Origin: Candidatus Brocadiaceae bacterium
GTDB lineage: Bacteria > Planctomycetota > Brocadiia > SM23-32
Length of the DNA: 10,344 bases
Assembly (NCBI GenBank): GCA_003551785.1
Contig: PUNP01000334.1
Coordinates: 1-10,344 of the forward strand
Reading direction: 5' to 3'
Every line of letters begins with the position of its first letter. The first letter of the stretch is position 1. Below are positions 1-6,241 of the stretch, one piece after another. A program made the translations under genes and the position numbers. The notes beneath the pieces were generated by a model. It did no database searches. It had not been told where the DNA came from and saw only the letters and a list, made by a program, of their open reading frames with translations.

Positions 1-1112
1 ACCATATGGTGGGACTCATAACATTCTCTCAGCCCCTTGATGATGGCCAATGTTTCTTCTTTCGAGGGTGGATTGACTATAATGGGCTGGAAACGTCGCT
101 CCAAAGCACCGTCTTTCTCGACATATTTCCGGTATTCGTCCGGTGTCGTCGCGCCGATACATTGCATCTCACCGCGTGCCAGGGGCGGTTTCAGGACATT
201 GGAAGCATCTATAGCGCCTTCTGCACCGCCTGCACCGACAATTGTATGCAGTTCGTCAATGAAAAGTATCACATTTCCTTCGCGCCTGACTTCCTGCATT
301 AGGGCCTTAATACGTTCCTCGAACTGACCGCGATATTTAGTCCCTGCCACCATCATCGCCAGATCAAGCGCAACTATCCTCCTGTCTTGCAGGATGGAGG
401 GGACATTCTGGCTCACTATCTGCAAGGCAAGGCCTTCAACTATAGCGGTTTTACCTACTCCCGCTTCGCCGAGCAGCACGGGATTATTTTTCTTTCTGCG
501 GCATAAGACCTGAACTACACGCTCGATTTCATTTGAGCGGCCGACAACGGGATCGAGCTCGCCTTTGGCCGCCTGAGCCGTTAAGTCCCGTCCGAAGCTG
601 TCGAGAGCGGGAGTTTTGCTCTTTCCACTCTGACTTTTGCGGCTTCTTTTTTCATGTTCTTCCTCTTCGGCGTCCGGGCCTAAAAGATCAAGCAGTTCTT
701 CTTGTACATCTTCGAGTTCGACATCAAGAACTTCCAGAACTTGCGCGGCGATTCCGCTCCCCTCACATAAAAGTCCAATGAGCAGATGTTCTGTACCGAC
801 GTAGTTCTGGCCCATCCGTTTTCCTTCTTCTACGGCATATTCGATCGCCTTTTTGGCTCTGGGTGCGAAGGGGAACTGCTTCCCCGCCATAACAACGTCC
901 GTAGAATCTCTGATGCGCTTTTCCACTTCCATACGGATCGTTTTTGGATCAACATCGAGCCGTTGCAGGATGGTATAGGCCATACCGGTTCCTTCACGAA
1001 GGATACCTAAAAGCAGATGTTCGGTTCCTATATATTCATGCCCTAACCTTTGGGCTTCTTGCTTTGCATAGCTTATGACTTTTTTGGATTTTTCTGTAAA
1101 TCTATCATACAT
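1..1112 (-). CDS. clpC: ATP-dependent Clp protease ATPase subunit ClpC, N-terminal part (gene runs off the left edge)
   Basis: AAA+ unfoldase that feeds substrates, including proteins marked by McsB phosphoarginine, into the ClpP protease in the cytoplasm. About 370 residues are visible. Two Clp_N repeats cover residues 3-145 (paired motifs [10 protein letters not shown] near 28-37 and [10 protein letters not shown] near 104-113). A charged linker (about 146-170) follows, then the first AAA+ domain with Walker A GEAGVGKT (215-222), Walker B VILFIDE (281-287), sensor-1 IGATT (319-323) and arginine finger ERRF (338-341). The frame is still open at base 1, so the M-domain and second ATPase domain lie outside the window. 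The start [11 protein letters not shown] is the usual ClpC start and has an AGGAGG ten bases upstream. ClpA and ClpB are less likely, given this N-terminus and the mcsA-mcsB neighbours. The family assignment is very secure; the Firmicutes-type role is inferred from context. Confidence 0.97.
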   Translation of the reverse strand, partial: MYDRFTEKSKKVISYAKQEAQRLGHEYIGTEHLLLGILREGTGMAYTILQRLDVDPKTIRMEVEKRIRDSTDVVMAGKQFPFAPRAKKAIEYAVEEGKRMGQNYVGTEHLLIGLLCEGSGIAAQVLEVLDVELEDVQEELLDLLGPDAEEEEHEKRSRKSQSGKSKTPALDSFGRDLTAQAAKGELDPVVGRSNEIERVVQVLCRRKKNNPVLLGEAGVGKTAIVEGLALQIVSQNVPSILQDRRIVALDLAMMVAGTKYRGQFEERIKALMQEVRREGNVILFIDELHTIVGAGGAEGAIDASNVLKPPLARGEMQCIGATTPDEYRKYVEKDGALERRFQPIIVNPPSKEETLAIIKGLRECYESHHM

Positions 1113-1122
1113 TGTAATAACG

Positions 1123-1128
1123 CCTCCT
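1123..1128 (-). promoter_or_regulatory. Shine-Dalgarno of clpC overlapping the mcsB stop codon
   Basis: AGGAGG on the - strand lies ten bases before the clpC ATG (1112). Its first bases are shared with the mcsB stop (TAG, 1129-1127), giving TAGGAGG. A ribosome finishing mcsB sits on the clpC initiation site, which suggests translational coupling. Confidence 0.8.
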
Positions 1129-2191
1129 AATTGTTATTTTTTTGACTGGTTATTAAATGCTGCTTAATGTACGAGGCGCGCATCTCATTCCTTTTAATAC
1201 GATCACCTTCCCTACCTAATATTGTCTGCAAATGGGCCGGTAAAGTCAAGAGCAGCAGTTCATCCATGCGGATATCACTTATGCCGTTTATCAGTTTTAA
1301 CCTAACTCCCATGCGAACTTGAGACAATAAATTGAGTGCTTCTTCCGACGATACGGACTTGGCATTACACAGCAGATTGAATGCTTTATCAATCCGTTTT
1401 TTCAGTTCTTCCCGGTGATTATTTTTTAATTCTTCACGCGTCTTTCTTTCCATGGCCGTAACTTTATAGGTTGCTTTCAACACCAAATCCACTATTTCCT
1501 TTTCAGTCATGCCTAAAGTAACATTATTGGAGATTTGATAGATGTCAGCCGCACCATGAGTACCTTCTCCATATAAACCTCTCAACGCCAAATCCAATTG
1601 GTCGCATAATCGTGTCAGCTTATCCAATTCACGCCCCATAACAATAGCCGGCAAGTGCACCATCACGCTTGCGCGCATACCCGTGCCAACGTTCGTCGGG
1701 CAGGCAGTCAGGTAGCCGTAGTCGGCGGAGAAAGCGAAAGGCAGATGTTCTCCCAGCATATCGTCGATATTTAAAACGGACTTAAGTGCATCCAGCAGCC
1801 TGAGTCCACCGAAAATTGCTTGAATACGCAAGTGGTCTTCTTCATTTACCATAATACTCAATGTTTCATCATCCGAGAAGGCCACCCCTCTTACCAGATC
1901 GGAATCGGCATGATCGCGGGCTATGAGGTGCCTTTCCACCAACAATGAAAGCGCCAGCGGGTCTACATCGTCGAGTCTATGATACTGAAGCGGCGGGCGC
2001 AGTTCCAACTTTTTAAACTTCTCACTTATCAAATTTTCAACTTGGCTTATCTGTTCAGACTCAGCCCGGCTGAGAAAGGGGTAGTTGGCAATGTTCCTGG
2101 CCAAACGTACACGGCTGCTGAGCACTACATCGTTTTCCGGCCCACCACGCAGCCATTGACCAACAGTTCTATTCTTCAGAGTCTCCAACAC
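1127..2191 (-). CDS. mcsB: protein arginine kinase McsB
   Basis: Phosphoguanidino-kinase-fold enzyme that uses ATP to phosphorylate arginines in damaged proteins, marking them for ClpC-ClpP. At 354 residues it has the usual family length. Visible signatures are SSRVRLARN (25-33), NEEDHLRIQ (116-124), CPTNVGTGMRASV (164-176, with the conserved Cys164 of the guanido-kinase active site) and ISNNVTLGMTE (220-230). The C-terminal region carries RNEMRA at 334-339. This is where Firmicutes McsB has the phosphoarginine-binding RDxxRA motif, so Asp is replaced by Asn here. The start is GTG, preceded at seven bases by GGAG, and overlaps the end of mcsA by 23 bases. Creatine or arginine kinases of animals are much less likely, because the protein is shorter and sits beside mcsA and clpC. 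Confidence 0.96.
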   Translation of the reverse strand: MLETLKNRTVGQWLRGGPENDVVLSSRVRLARNIANYPFLSRAESEQISQVENLISEKFKKLELRPPLQYHRLDDVDPLALSLLVERHLIARDHADSDLVRGVAFSDDETLSIMVNEEDHLRIQAIFGGLRLLDALKSVLNIDDMLGEHLPFAFSADYGYLTACPTNVGTGMRASVMVHLPAIVMGRELDKLTRLCDQLDLALRGLYGEGTHGAADIYQISNNVTLGMTEKEIVDLVLKATYKVTAMERKTREELKNNHREELKKRIDKAFNLLCNAKSVSSEEALNLLSQVRMGVRLKLINGISDIRMDELLLLTLPAHLQTILGREGDRIKRNEMRASYIKQHLITSQKNNN

Positions 2192-2690
2192 TTGTCTGCT
2201 CCATTTTTTCGATTTTAGTTTTTAATCGTGCGGCGCGCTCGAAATTTTCCTGTTCAACAGCTTTTCCTAACTCACGGTTAAGAACTTTCAGCCGCTGCTT
2301 GCCGCCCCAACGCGTCTGCGCCTCACCCTCAGGGATCTTCCCAACATGCTGTTTAGCCCCATGCAAATCTTCAAACAAGTCGTCCAACGCATTCTTGAAC
2401 AATGAATAGTCATTTGGGCATCCGAATTTGAACGATTGCCGGAACTCCAGGTAGTCAAGCCCGCAAAATTCACATTTCTTCTTTGTTGCTTTTCTTAATT
2501 CCGGCGCTATGATGCCGACTAATTTCGCAAAAAGGTCGGAAGAAGAGAGTGCAGGTGTGTCCTCTTCGGCATCATAACATTCCTGGCAAATATGTTTTTT
2601 TACCGGCTTACCCTCAACAAAAACAGTCATATAAATGCTCGGTTTATTTTTTTTGCAAGTTTCGCATTTTTCTTCGGACTTGGAACTCAT
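2169..2690 (-). CDS. mcsA: McsA, zinc-finger/UVR-domain activator of McsB
   Basis: Small cytoplasmic adaptor that binds and activates the McsB arginine kinase in the Clp stress pathway; the role is taken from the Firmicutes family. The 173-residue protein has CxxC at 9-12 and at 35-38 (first zinc site), CEFC at 73-76 and GCPNDY at 90-95. The fourth cysteine expected in the second zinc site (usual form GCxxCY) is Asp94. Residues 134-168 form a UVR motif, a helical hairpin like the UvrB-UvrC contact, rich in Glu, Arg and Lys. The ATG start follows a near-perfect AAGGAGGT (2706-2699) at eight bases. The gene lies 57 bases downstream of queD and overlaps mcsB by 23 bases. A generic UvrB/UvrC-motif protein is the other possible label, but the mcsB-clpC context decides for McsA. 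Confidence 0.92.
   Translation of the reverse strand: MSSKSEEKCETCKKNKPSIYMTVFVEGKPVKKHICQECYDAEEDTPALSSSDLFAKLVGIIAPELRKATKKKCEFCGLDYLEFRQSFKFGCPNDYSLFKNALDDLFEDLHGAKQHVGKIPEGEAQTRWGGKQRLKVLNRELGKAVEQENFERAARLKTKIEKMEQTSVGDSEE
2199..2202 (-). promoter_or_regulatory. Shine-Dalgarno deciding the GTG start of mcsB
   Basis: GGAG lies inside the last codons of mcsA, seven bases before GTG at 2191. The encoded start MLETLKNRTVGQWL matches the family N-terminus, which supports this non-ATG start and the 23-base gene overlap. Confidence 0.6.
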
Positions 2691-2747
2691 TATTTGTAAC
2701 CTCCTTCTATAATTAGTCGCATTCCCATCTCATAAGTTCGAATATCT

Positions 2748-3125
2748 TCAAGACAATTCATCGGGAAAATATCCGGCTGAACATTTATCAGACTCCCAGC
2801 ACCAAACAGCAGAGGCCTTCAAACCTGCCGGCAGGCGTTGCTGAACTTCCTCGCAGATGCACCGGGCGATATTTTCAGCCGTCGGGTTCAACTCGTTAAA
2901 AGGTTCGACTTCATTTAAGTAAGAGTGGTCTACCCGTTCTACAACTTCTTCTATGATTTGTTTCAGCACTTTAAAATCGGCAAGCATCCCGATATGATCC
3001 AGTTCACTGCCGCTTACCTGTACTTTTACACGGTAATTGTGTCCATGCAAATTCTCACATTTTCCCTCATAACCGCGTAAGTTGTGGGCCGCTGAAAAAT
3101 CCGTTTCTATGTTCAGTTTGTACAT
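2748..3125 (-). CDS. queD: 6-carboxy-5,6,7,8-tetrahydropterin synthase QueD (PTPS family)
   Basis: Converts 7,8-dihydroneopterin triphosphate to 6-carboxytetrahydropterin, the second step of preQ0/queuosine synthesis. The 125-residue protein has normal QueD length. Zinc ligands are visible as His14 (FSAAH) and His27/His29 (LHGHNY). The catalytic Cys23 sits in the C-x3-H-G-H pattern. DHS (66-68), PTAEN (81-85) and the pterin-anchoring Glu in CWES (109-112) are also present. No convincing Shine-Dalgarno precedes the ATG (the upstream is AATAATAAAGAA), so initiation may be weak or leaderless. No other queuosine gene (queC, queE, queF) is adjacent. It is placed where ctsR heads the mcs operon in Firmicutes. 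Whether it is cotranscribed with mcsA across the 57-base gap is not shown. Eukaryotic-type 6-pyruvoyl-tetrahydropterin synthase is the alternative, less likely given the length and the CxxxHGH form. Confidence 0.93.
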   Translation of the reverse strand: MYKLNIETDFSAAHNLRGYEGKCENLHGHNYRVKVQVSGSELDHIGMLADFKVLKQIIEEVVERVDHSYLNEVEPFNELNPTAENIARCICEEVQQRLPAGLKASAVWCWESDKCSAGYFPDELS

Positions 3126-3255
3126 TTCTTTATTATTTTATTGTGCAATAAGATTATTGTTGTTAAATGTGGCGGTCCTTCAACTTTGCGGATGCTTTAA
3201 AGATCAAATAGGTTTTGGCATTAAATATCATCGCGAACAGAGTTGCTTGTTTCTG

Positions 3256-3294
3256 GTTGCTGGTATAAAAACAACCCTGCAACATACCAGCAAC
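3256..3294. repeat. perfect 11-base inverted repeat, hairpin with alternative fold
   Basis: GTTGCTGGTAT (3256-3266) is exactly complementary to ATACCAGCAAC (3284-3294), with a 17-base loop. The loop contains GCAAC (3279-3283), and an extra AGTTGC lies outside at 3241-3246. Two mutually exclusive pairings are therefore possible (3241-3246 with 3290-3295, or 3256-3260 with 3279-3283). It lies 131 bases upstream of queD. There is no U-run after the stem on either strand, so it is not an ordinary terminator. It could be an operator or a structured leader. Confidence 0.6.
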
Positions 3295-3403
3295 TAATAT
3301 CGCCTTTTATATAAGTAATTACGTTTCGACTGTGCAATCTCAACATCCACATAGATGACGGAGAGCCTTAATTGTTTGTCTAACCAGGCCCCACTGAAAA
3401 TGC

Positions 3404-3435
3404 GTAGAATGTTAGGTCTATTACCTCTATTCTAC
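3404..3435. repeat. imperfect hairpin-forming inverted repeat
   Basis: GTAGAAT (3404-3410) pairs with ATTCTAC (3429-3435). An inner AGGT (3414-3417) pairs with ACCT (3423-3426) across a small internal loop and a five-base apical loop. There is no flanking T-tract. Function unknown. Confidence 0.5.
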
Positions 3436-3478
3436 ATCCATTGCGGTTATTTTGCAAACTTGACCGAGATGATTTGTC

Positions 3479-3518
3479 ATATTCCCATCACACTTTCCTT
3501 AAAACAGTGAGGGAATAT
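3479..3518. repeat. 12-pair hairpin-forming inverted repeat with one bulged base
   Basis: ATATTCCC (3479-3486) pairs with GGGAATAT (3511-3518). After one bulged A, TCAC (3488-3491) pairs with GTGA (3507-3510). The loop is 15 bases. It could be an operator pair, an RNA hairpin or the relic of a small element. Neither side carries a run of T typical of an intrinsic terminator. Confidence 0.55.
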
Positions 3519-3549
3519 CGTAAAAATTTGCTTCTATCGCGCTACTTCG

Positions 3550-3591
3550 ATAAAATGGGCCGCAGTTAAACAGCTATTAATCCCATTTTAT
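3550..3591. repeat. 10-base perfect inverted repeat with T-rich right arm
   Basis: ATAAAATGGG (3550-3559) is complementary to CCCATTTTAT (3582-3591), separated by 22 bases. The A-rich left arm and T-rich right arm resemble a weak intrinsic terminator, but the GC core is only three pairs and the loop is long. A terminator reading is therefore doubtful. Confidence 0.45.
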
Positions 3592-3646
3592 TTACAAAAA
3601 TTTGATGTGGTTGCATGGAGGAGCTTTGCTTGGAGTCTTTGGGGCT

Positions 3647-3660
3647 GTTCGTATGCGAAC
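3647..3660. repeat. short palindrome GTTCG-TATG-CGAAC
   Basis: A five-base inverted repeat with a four-base spacer lies about 145 bases upstream of the carboxypeptidase start. It has the size of a helix-turn-helix operator. No regulator gene is adjacent, so this is only a candidate site. Confidence 0.3.
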
Positions 3661-3793
3661 GAGAAAAGAATAAATATCCAAATGTCTGACTTTTGAGCAG
3701 AATATCAAAAGATAATATATGAGCTGAAAAGATTAAGACGGCATTGCAGTACGATTATGTTATCGCAGCACGCACGAATCAATTCACTTATAC

Positions 3794-3799
3794 AGGAGG
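3794..3799 (+). promoter_or_regulatory. Shine-Dalgarno of the carboxypeptidase gene
   Basis: AGGAGG precedes two consecutive ATG codons (3803 and 3806) by three and six bases respectively. The spacing favours the second ATG (3806) as the true start, which would remove one residue from the protein. Confidence 0.7.
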
Positions 3800-3802
3800 A
3801 TA

Positions 3803-4948
3803 ATGATGAAAAAATTAGATGTTGATGATTTCGTTTTCGACGGTGAGCTTGGCTGCGACGGAGCAAGCATTGAAAAAGTGGCTGATAATCATTTTAAAAT
3901 CGTCCCCGGTTCGGCGCCCCGACATCCGGAATGGGCCAACATGCTCAATTTTACAATTAAGTCCGGCGCACTCGGGAATCCGCTCCGGCTTGATGTCTTC
4001 TTTCATGGCGGGGATAGCATGGCGTTTAATTCCTATTCTTATTCATGGTCGTATGACGCCGAGAATTGGCGGCCGATCCATTGGCTGAAATCCAACAGTG
4101 ACGGAACCGAGGGAGATACTTTGCTGTTTCCCCCCTTTGAAAAAGACAGGGTTCATGTAGGACACCAGGTACCGATGTCTTACGAGAAGATGGTTGCTTT
4201 GCTCAACAAATATTCTGTCCATCCCGATGTCCGTTTGGACGAAATCGGCTGCTCTCTGGAGGGTCGGCCGCTGCTCCGGCTGGCTATATCCTCTTCCCGT
4301 GCTGTAACGCCTGTTGCCGAGCGCCCGCTGCACTACTTTGCCAATCAGCATCCGGGCGAGCACAACGCGCAGTGGCGCATGATAGGGATGATTGACTGGC
4401 TGTTGTCCGGAGAGAGACTTGCCGAGAACTTTCTAAGTGAAAACGACGCGCATTTTCTCGTCATGATGAGCCCTGATTCTCCCTCCCAAGGGTGGTATCG
4501 CGTAAATGCCGAGGGTGTGGATATGAACAGATCGTACCGTTATGCCGGCTCCTGCAAGAAAGAGCAGGCACATGAAGCCTATCTGGCTCAAAGCGACCTG
4601 GAACGCCTTGCCGCCAAACAGACACTGCACACAGCCTGGGGAATGCATACCTGGGGCGGAATTGTCGAGCCCCTTATAACGCCGAACGAACGGACGGAAT
4701 CGGCCTATGGTGGATGGGAAAAGCTCAGGAACTATATCCTTGCTTACGACGTCACCGGACGCATCAAGCCTTTAAAGACGAGAGAACCGTCAAATTACGA
4801 TGGAAGCTGGACGAGAGGGCCGTACGAGCAGTTAGGGGCGACCTCTATTCTGTGCGAAGGCGGCGGCAGCCATCATGTTCAATCCGACAGCCTCAATGCC
4901 GGCAAGGCGCTTATGCAGGGTCTGGCTGCGTATTGCGCAGGCGCTTAA
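3803..4948 (+). CDS. M14-family zinc carboxypeptidase, cytosolic carboxypeptidase (CCP/Nna1)-like
   Basis: Predicted metallocarboxypeptidase that removes C-terminal residues from a peptide or protein; the substrate is unknown. Residues 1-120 look like the beta-rich domain that precedes the catalytic domain in CCP/Nna1 proteins (SYSWSYDAENWRPIHW, 79-94). The catalytic domain (about 125-381) has zinc ligands in HPGE (His183, Glu186) and HTW (His282). It also has the substrate-binding pair DMNR (Asn242-Arg243) and the catalytic Glu352 in ILCEGG. All key residues of an active M14 enzyme are therefore present. The usual NPDG stretch reads SPDSPSQG (223-230). There is no signal peptide or membrane segment, so it should be cytoplasmic. 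The start is probably the second ATG (3806). It is followed after 28 bases by the sialidase-fold gene on the same strand. The family is fairly sure; the specificity is not. Confidence 0.85.
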   Translation: MMKKLDVDDFVFDGELGCDGASIEKVADNHFKIVPGSAPRHPEWANMLNFTIKSGALGNPLRLDVFFHGGDSMAFNSYSYSWSYDAENWRPIHWLKSNSDGTEGDTLLFPPFEKDRVHVGHQVPMSYEKMVALLNKYSVHPDVRLDEIGCSLEGRPLLRLAISSSRAVTPVAERPLHYFANQHPGEHNAQWRMIGMIDWLLSGERLAENFLSENDAHFLVMMSPDSPSQGWYRVNAEGVDMNRSYRYAGSCKKEQAHEAYLAQSDLERLAAKQTLHTAWGMHTWGGIVEPLITPNERTESAYGGWEKLRNYILAYDVTGRIKPLKTREPSNYDGSWTRGPYEQLGATSILCEGGGSHHVQSDSLNAGKALMQGLAAYCAGA

Positions 4949-4976
4949 CATACTCAATCTAACAGGGTGAACGCGT

Positions 4977-6107
4977 ATGCAAAAAAAGGATTATGATATT
5001 GAATTGATCGCCGTGCGCAGCGGTTTTAACGGTGAGGAGTTTTATGCACAAGCACGAGCCGGGGCCATCCCGCGTCAGGGCCGACCACCAATTGTAGTAT
5101 TGACGGCCCAGCCAGCATTGCGCAGCGGTACGGATGTCTATTTCGCTCTGTCGGAATGGCGCACGGAAGATATGGGCCGGACCTGGGATGGCCCCGTGCA
5201 ACATTCCTCTACACTCGGACGGCGGAAAGAGCCGGGTGGAGTGGAAGCAGCCATTTGCGATATGACTCCCTCATGGCATGACTTAACCGGCAAACTCCTC
5301 ATCACCGGTCATACCAAACGCTATTGCAACGACAGATGTCCAATGTCCGAGAGCCGCAGGGAAACGGCTTACAGCGTCTACAATGCCGAAAAACATGTCT
5401 GGACTCCCTGGCGAACTGTCGATATGCCGCGAAAGCCGGGCTTCCAACGGGCCCGTGCCGGTTCAGCTCAACGCGTCGATCTTGATTCCGGAGAAATATT
5501 GCTGCCCTTTTATTTCCGAGCGCCCCACATGGAAAATCTCCGCAGCAGCGCGGTCATGCGCTGTGCCTTCAACGGTAAGACCCTGTCATACATGGAACAT
5601 GGAAATGAACTGTCAATTTCCGATCCGCGCGGTTTCTCTGAACCGTCGCTTATTCGATTTCAGGACCGCTTCTTTCTCACGCTCCGCAACGACCTGCGTG
5701 GCTATGTTACGGCGAGTGAAGACGGACTGCACTTTGAAACTCCCGTTCCCTGGTGTTTTGATGATGGCTCGGAACTGGGCAGTTACAACACGCAGCAGCA
5801 CTGGATAAGCCATGACGATGCTCTGTTTTTAGTCTATACCCGACGCGGTCTGGACAACGATAATGTATTTCGCCATCGTGCCCCGCTGATGATTGCTCAG
5901 GTCAATCCGGATAATTATACCGTTATGCGGGACACCGAGCGTGAACTTGTTCCCAACCGGGGAGCCAGACTGGGTAATTTTGGCGTATGTAACGTCACTG
6001 CTGATGAAAACTGGGTGGTTGTCGCCGAGTGGATGCAGCCGGGAGGATGTGAAAAATACGGTAGCGACAATACCATCTGGGTCGCAAGGATACGCTGGCA
6101 GCTATGA
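4977..6107 (+). CDS. sialidase/BNR-fold protein (putative exo-alpha-sialidase-like glycosidase)
   Basis: A 376-residue predicted six-bladed beta-propeller of the sialidase superfamily, possibly acting on glycosides or uronates rather than sialic acid. Asp-box-like turns are visible at TEDMGRTW (63-70) and SEDGLHF (247-253). The conserved RGFSEPSLIRF (218-228), followed by FFLTLRND, is typical of the sialidase-fold proteins abundant in Planctomycetes and Lentisphaerae. Other recognisable stretches are SYNTQQHWI (269-277) and VYTRRGLDNDNVFRHRAP (286-303), rich in Arg and aromatic residues as expected of a glycan site. The catalytic triad cannot be assigned with confidence. No signal peptide is present (N-terminus MQKKDYDIELIAV), which is unusual for a secreted sialidase. 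A weak AGGGTG lies eight bases before the ATG. The gene probably shares a transcript with the upstream carboxypeptidase and converges on the - strand repeat-protein gene. Confidence 0.75.
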   Translation: MQKKDYDIELIAVRSGFNGEEFYAQARAGAIPRQGRPPIVVLTAQPALRSGTDVYFALSEWRTEDMGRTWDGPVQHSSTLGRRKEPGGVEAAICDMTPSWHDLTGKLLITGHTKRYCNDRCPMSESRRETAYSVYNAEKHVWTPWRTVDMPRKPGFQRARAGSAQRVDLDSGEILLPFYFRAPHMENLRSSAVMRCAFNGKTLSYMEHGNELSISDPRGFSEPSLIRFQDRFFLTLRNDLRGYVTASEDGLHFETPVPWCFDDGSELGSYNTQQHWISHDDALFLVYTRRGLDNDNVFRHRAPLMIAQVNPDNYTVMRDTERELVPNRGARLGNFGVCNVTADENWVVVAEWMQPGGCEKYGSDNTIWVARIRWQL

Positions 6108-6139
6108 TGATAAGATGGCTTAGCATACTTCATAAACCA

Positions 6140-6156
6140 ACGACAGTTCCTGTTGT
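6140..6156. terminator. possible weak terminator hairpin between convergent genes
   Basis: ACGACAG (6140-6146) can pair with CTGTTGT (6150-6156), including one G-U pair, across a three-base TTC loop, 33 bases after the stop of the sialidase-fold gene. Only CTTA follows rather than a T-run, so efficiency would be low. The rest of the 134-base convergent spacer shows nothing recognisable. Confidence 0.25.
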
Positions 6157-6241
6157 CTTAAAATGACTTTCAGGTTTACAGGACTAACAGCCCGGCCGGA
6201 AAAGGAGCAACATAAGCTGTAAAGCCAGAAAAGGATGCCTG

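Larger units (their letters stand above)
3126..3802. other. gene-free divergent spacer with several inverted repeats
   Basis: About 680 AT-rich bases lie between the start of queD (- strand) and the start of the carboxypeptidase gene (+ strand). Stops are frequent in all frames and I see no protein with recognisable similarity. It must hold the promoters of both flanking units, but no textbook -35/-10 pair with 17-base spacing stands out. The best + strand guess is TGACTT (3687-3692) with GATAAT (3711-3716) at 18 bases, and this is weak. Five inverted repeats, listed separately, lie between 3240 and 3660. No tRNA-like cloverleaf, CtsR operator or CIRCE element was seen. Confidence 0.7.

Noticed and set aside
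3126..3300. preQ1 riboswitch in front of queD
   Set aside because: The hairpin there lacks the conserved loop and A-rich tail pseudoknot of the classes I know. Only a generic structured leader can be argued.
3550..3591. Intrinsic terminator
   Set aside because: The stem has only three G-C pairs and a 22-base loop, and no gene on the + strand ends upstream of it.
3647..3660. LexA/SOS-box reading of GTTCG-TATG-CGAAC
   Set aside because: The Gram-positive SOS box has GAAC before GTTC with a four-base spacer. Here the order of the half-sites is reversed, and the neighbouring genes are not SOS genes.
3615..3689. 24-residue open frame beginning ATGGAGGAGC on the + strand
   Set aside because: It has no Shine-Dalgarno and no recognisable similarity, and it is short enough to occur by chance; a leader peptide cannot be supported.
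3126..3802. CtsR operator or CIRCE element controlling the mcs operon
   Set aside because: No direct repeat of GGTCAAA type and no TTAGCACTC/GAGTGCTAA inverted repeat was found in the spacer or between queD and mcsA.
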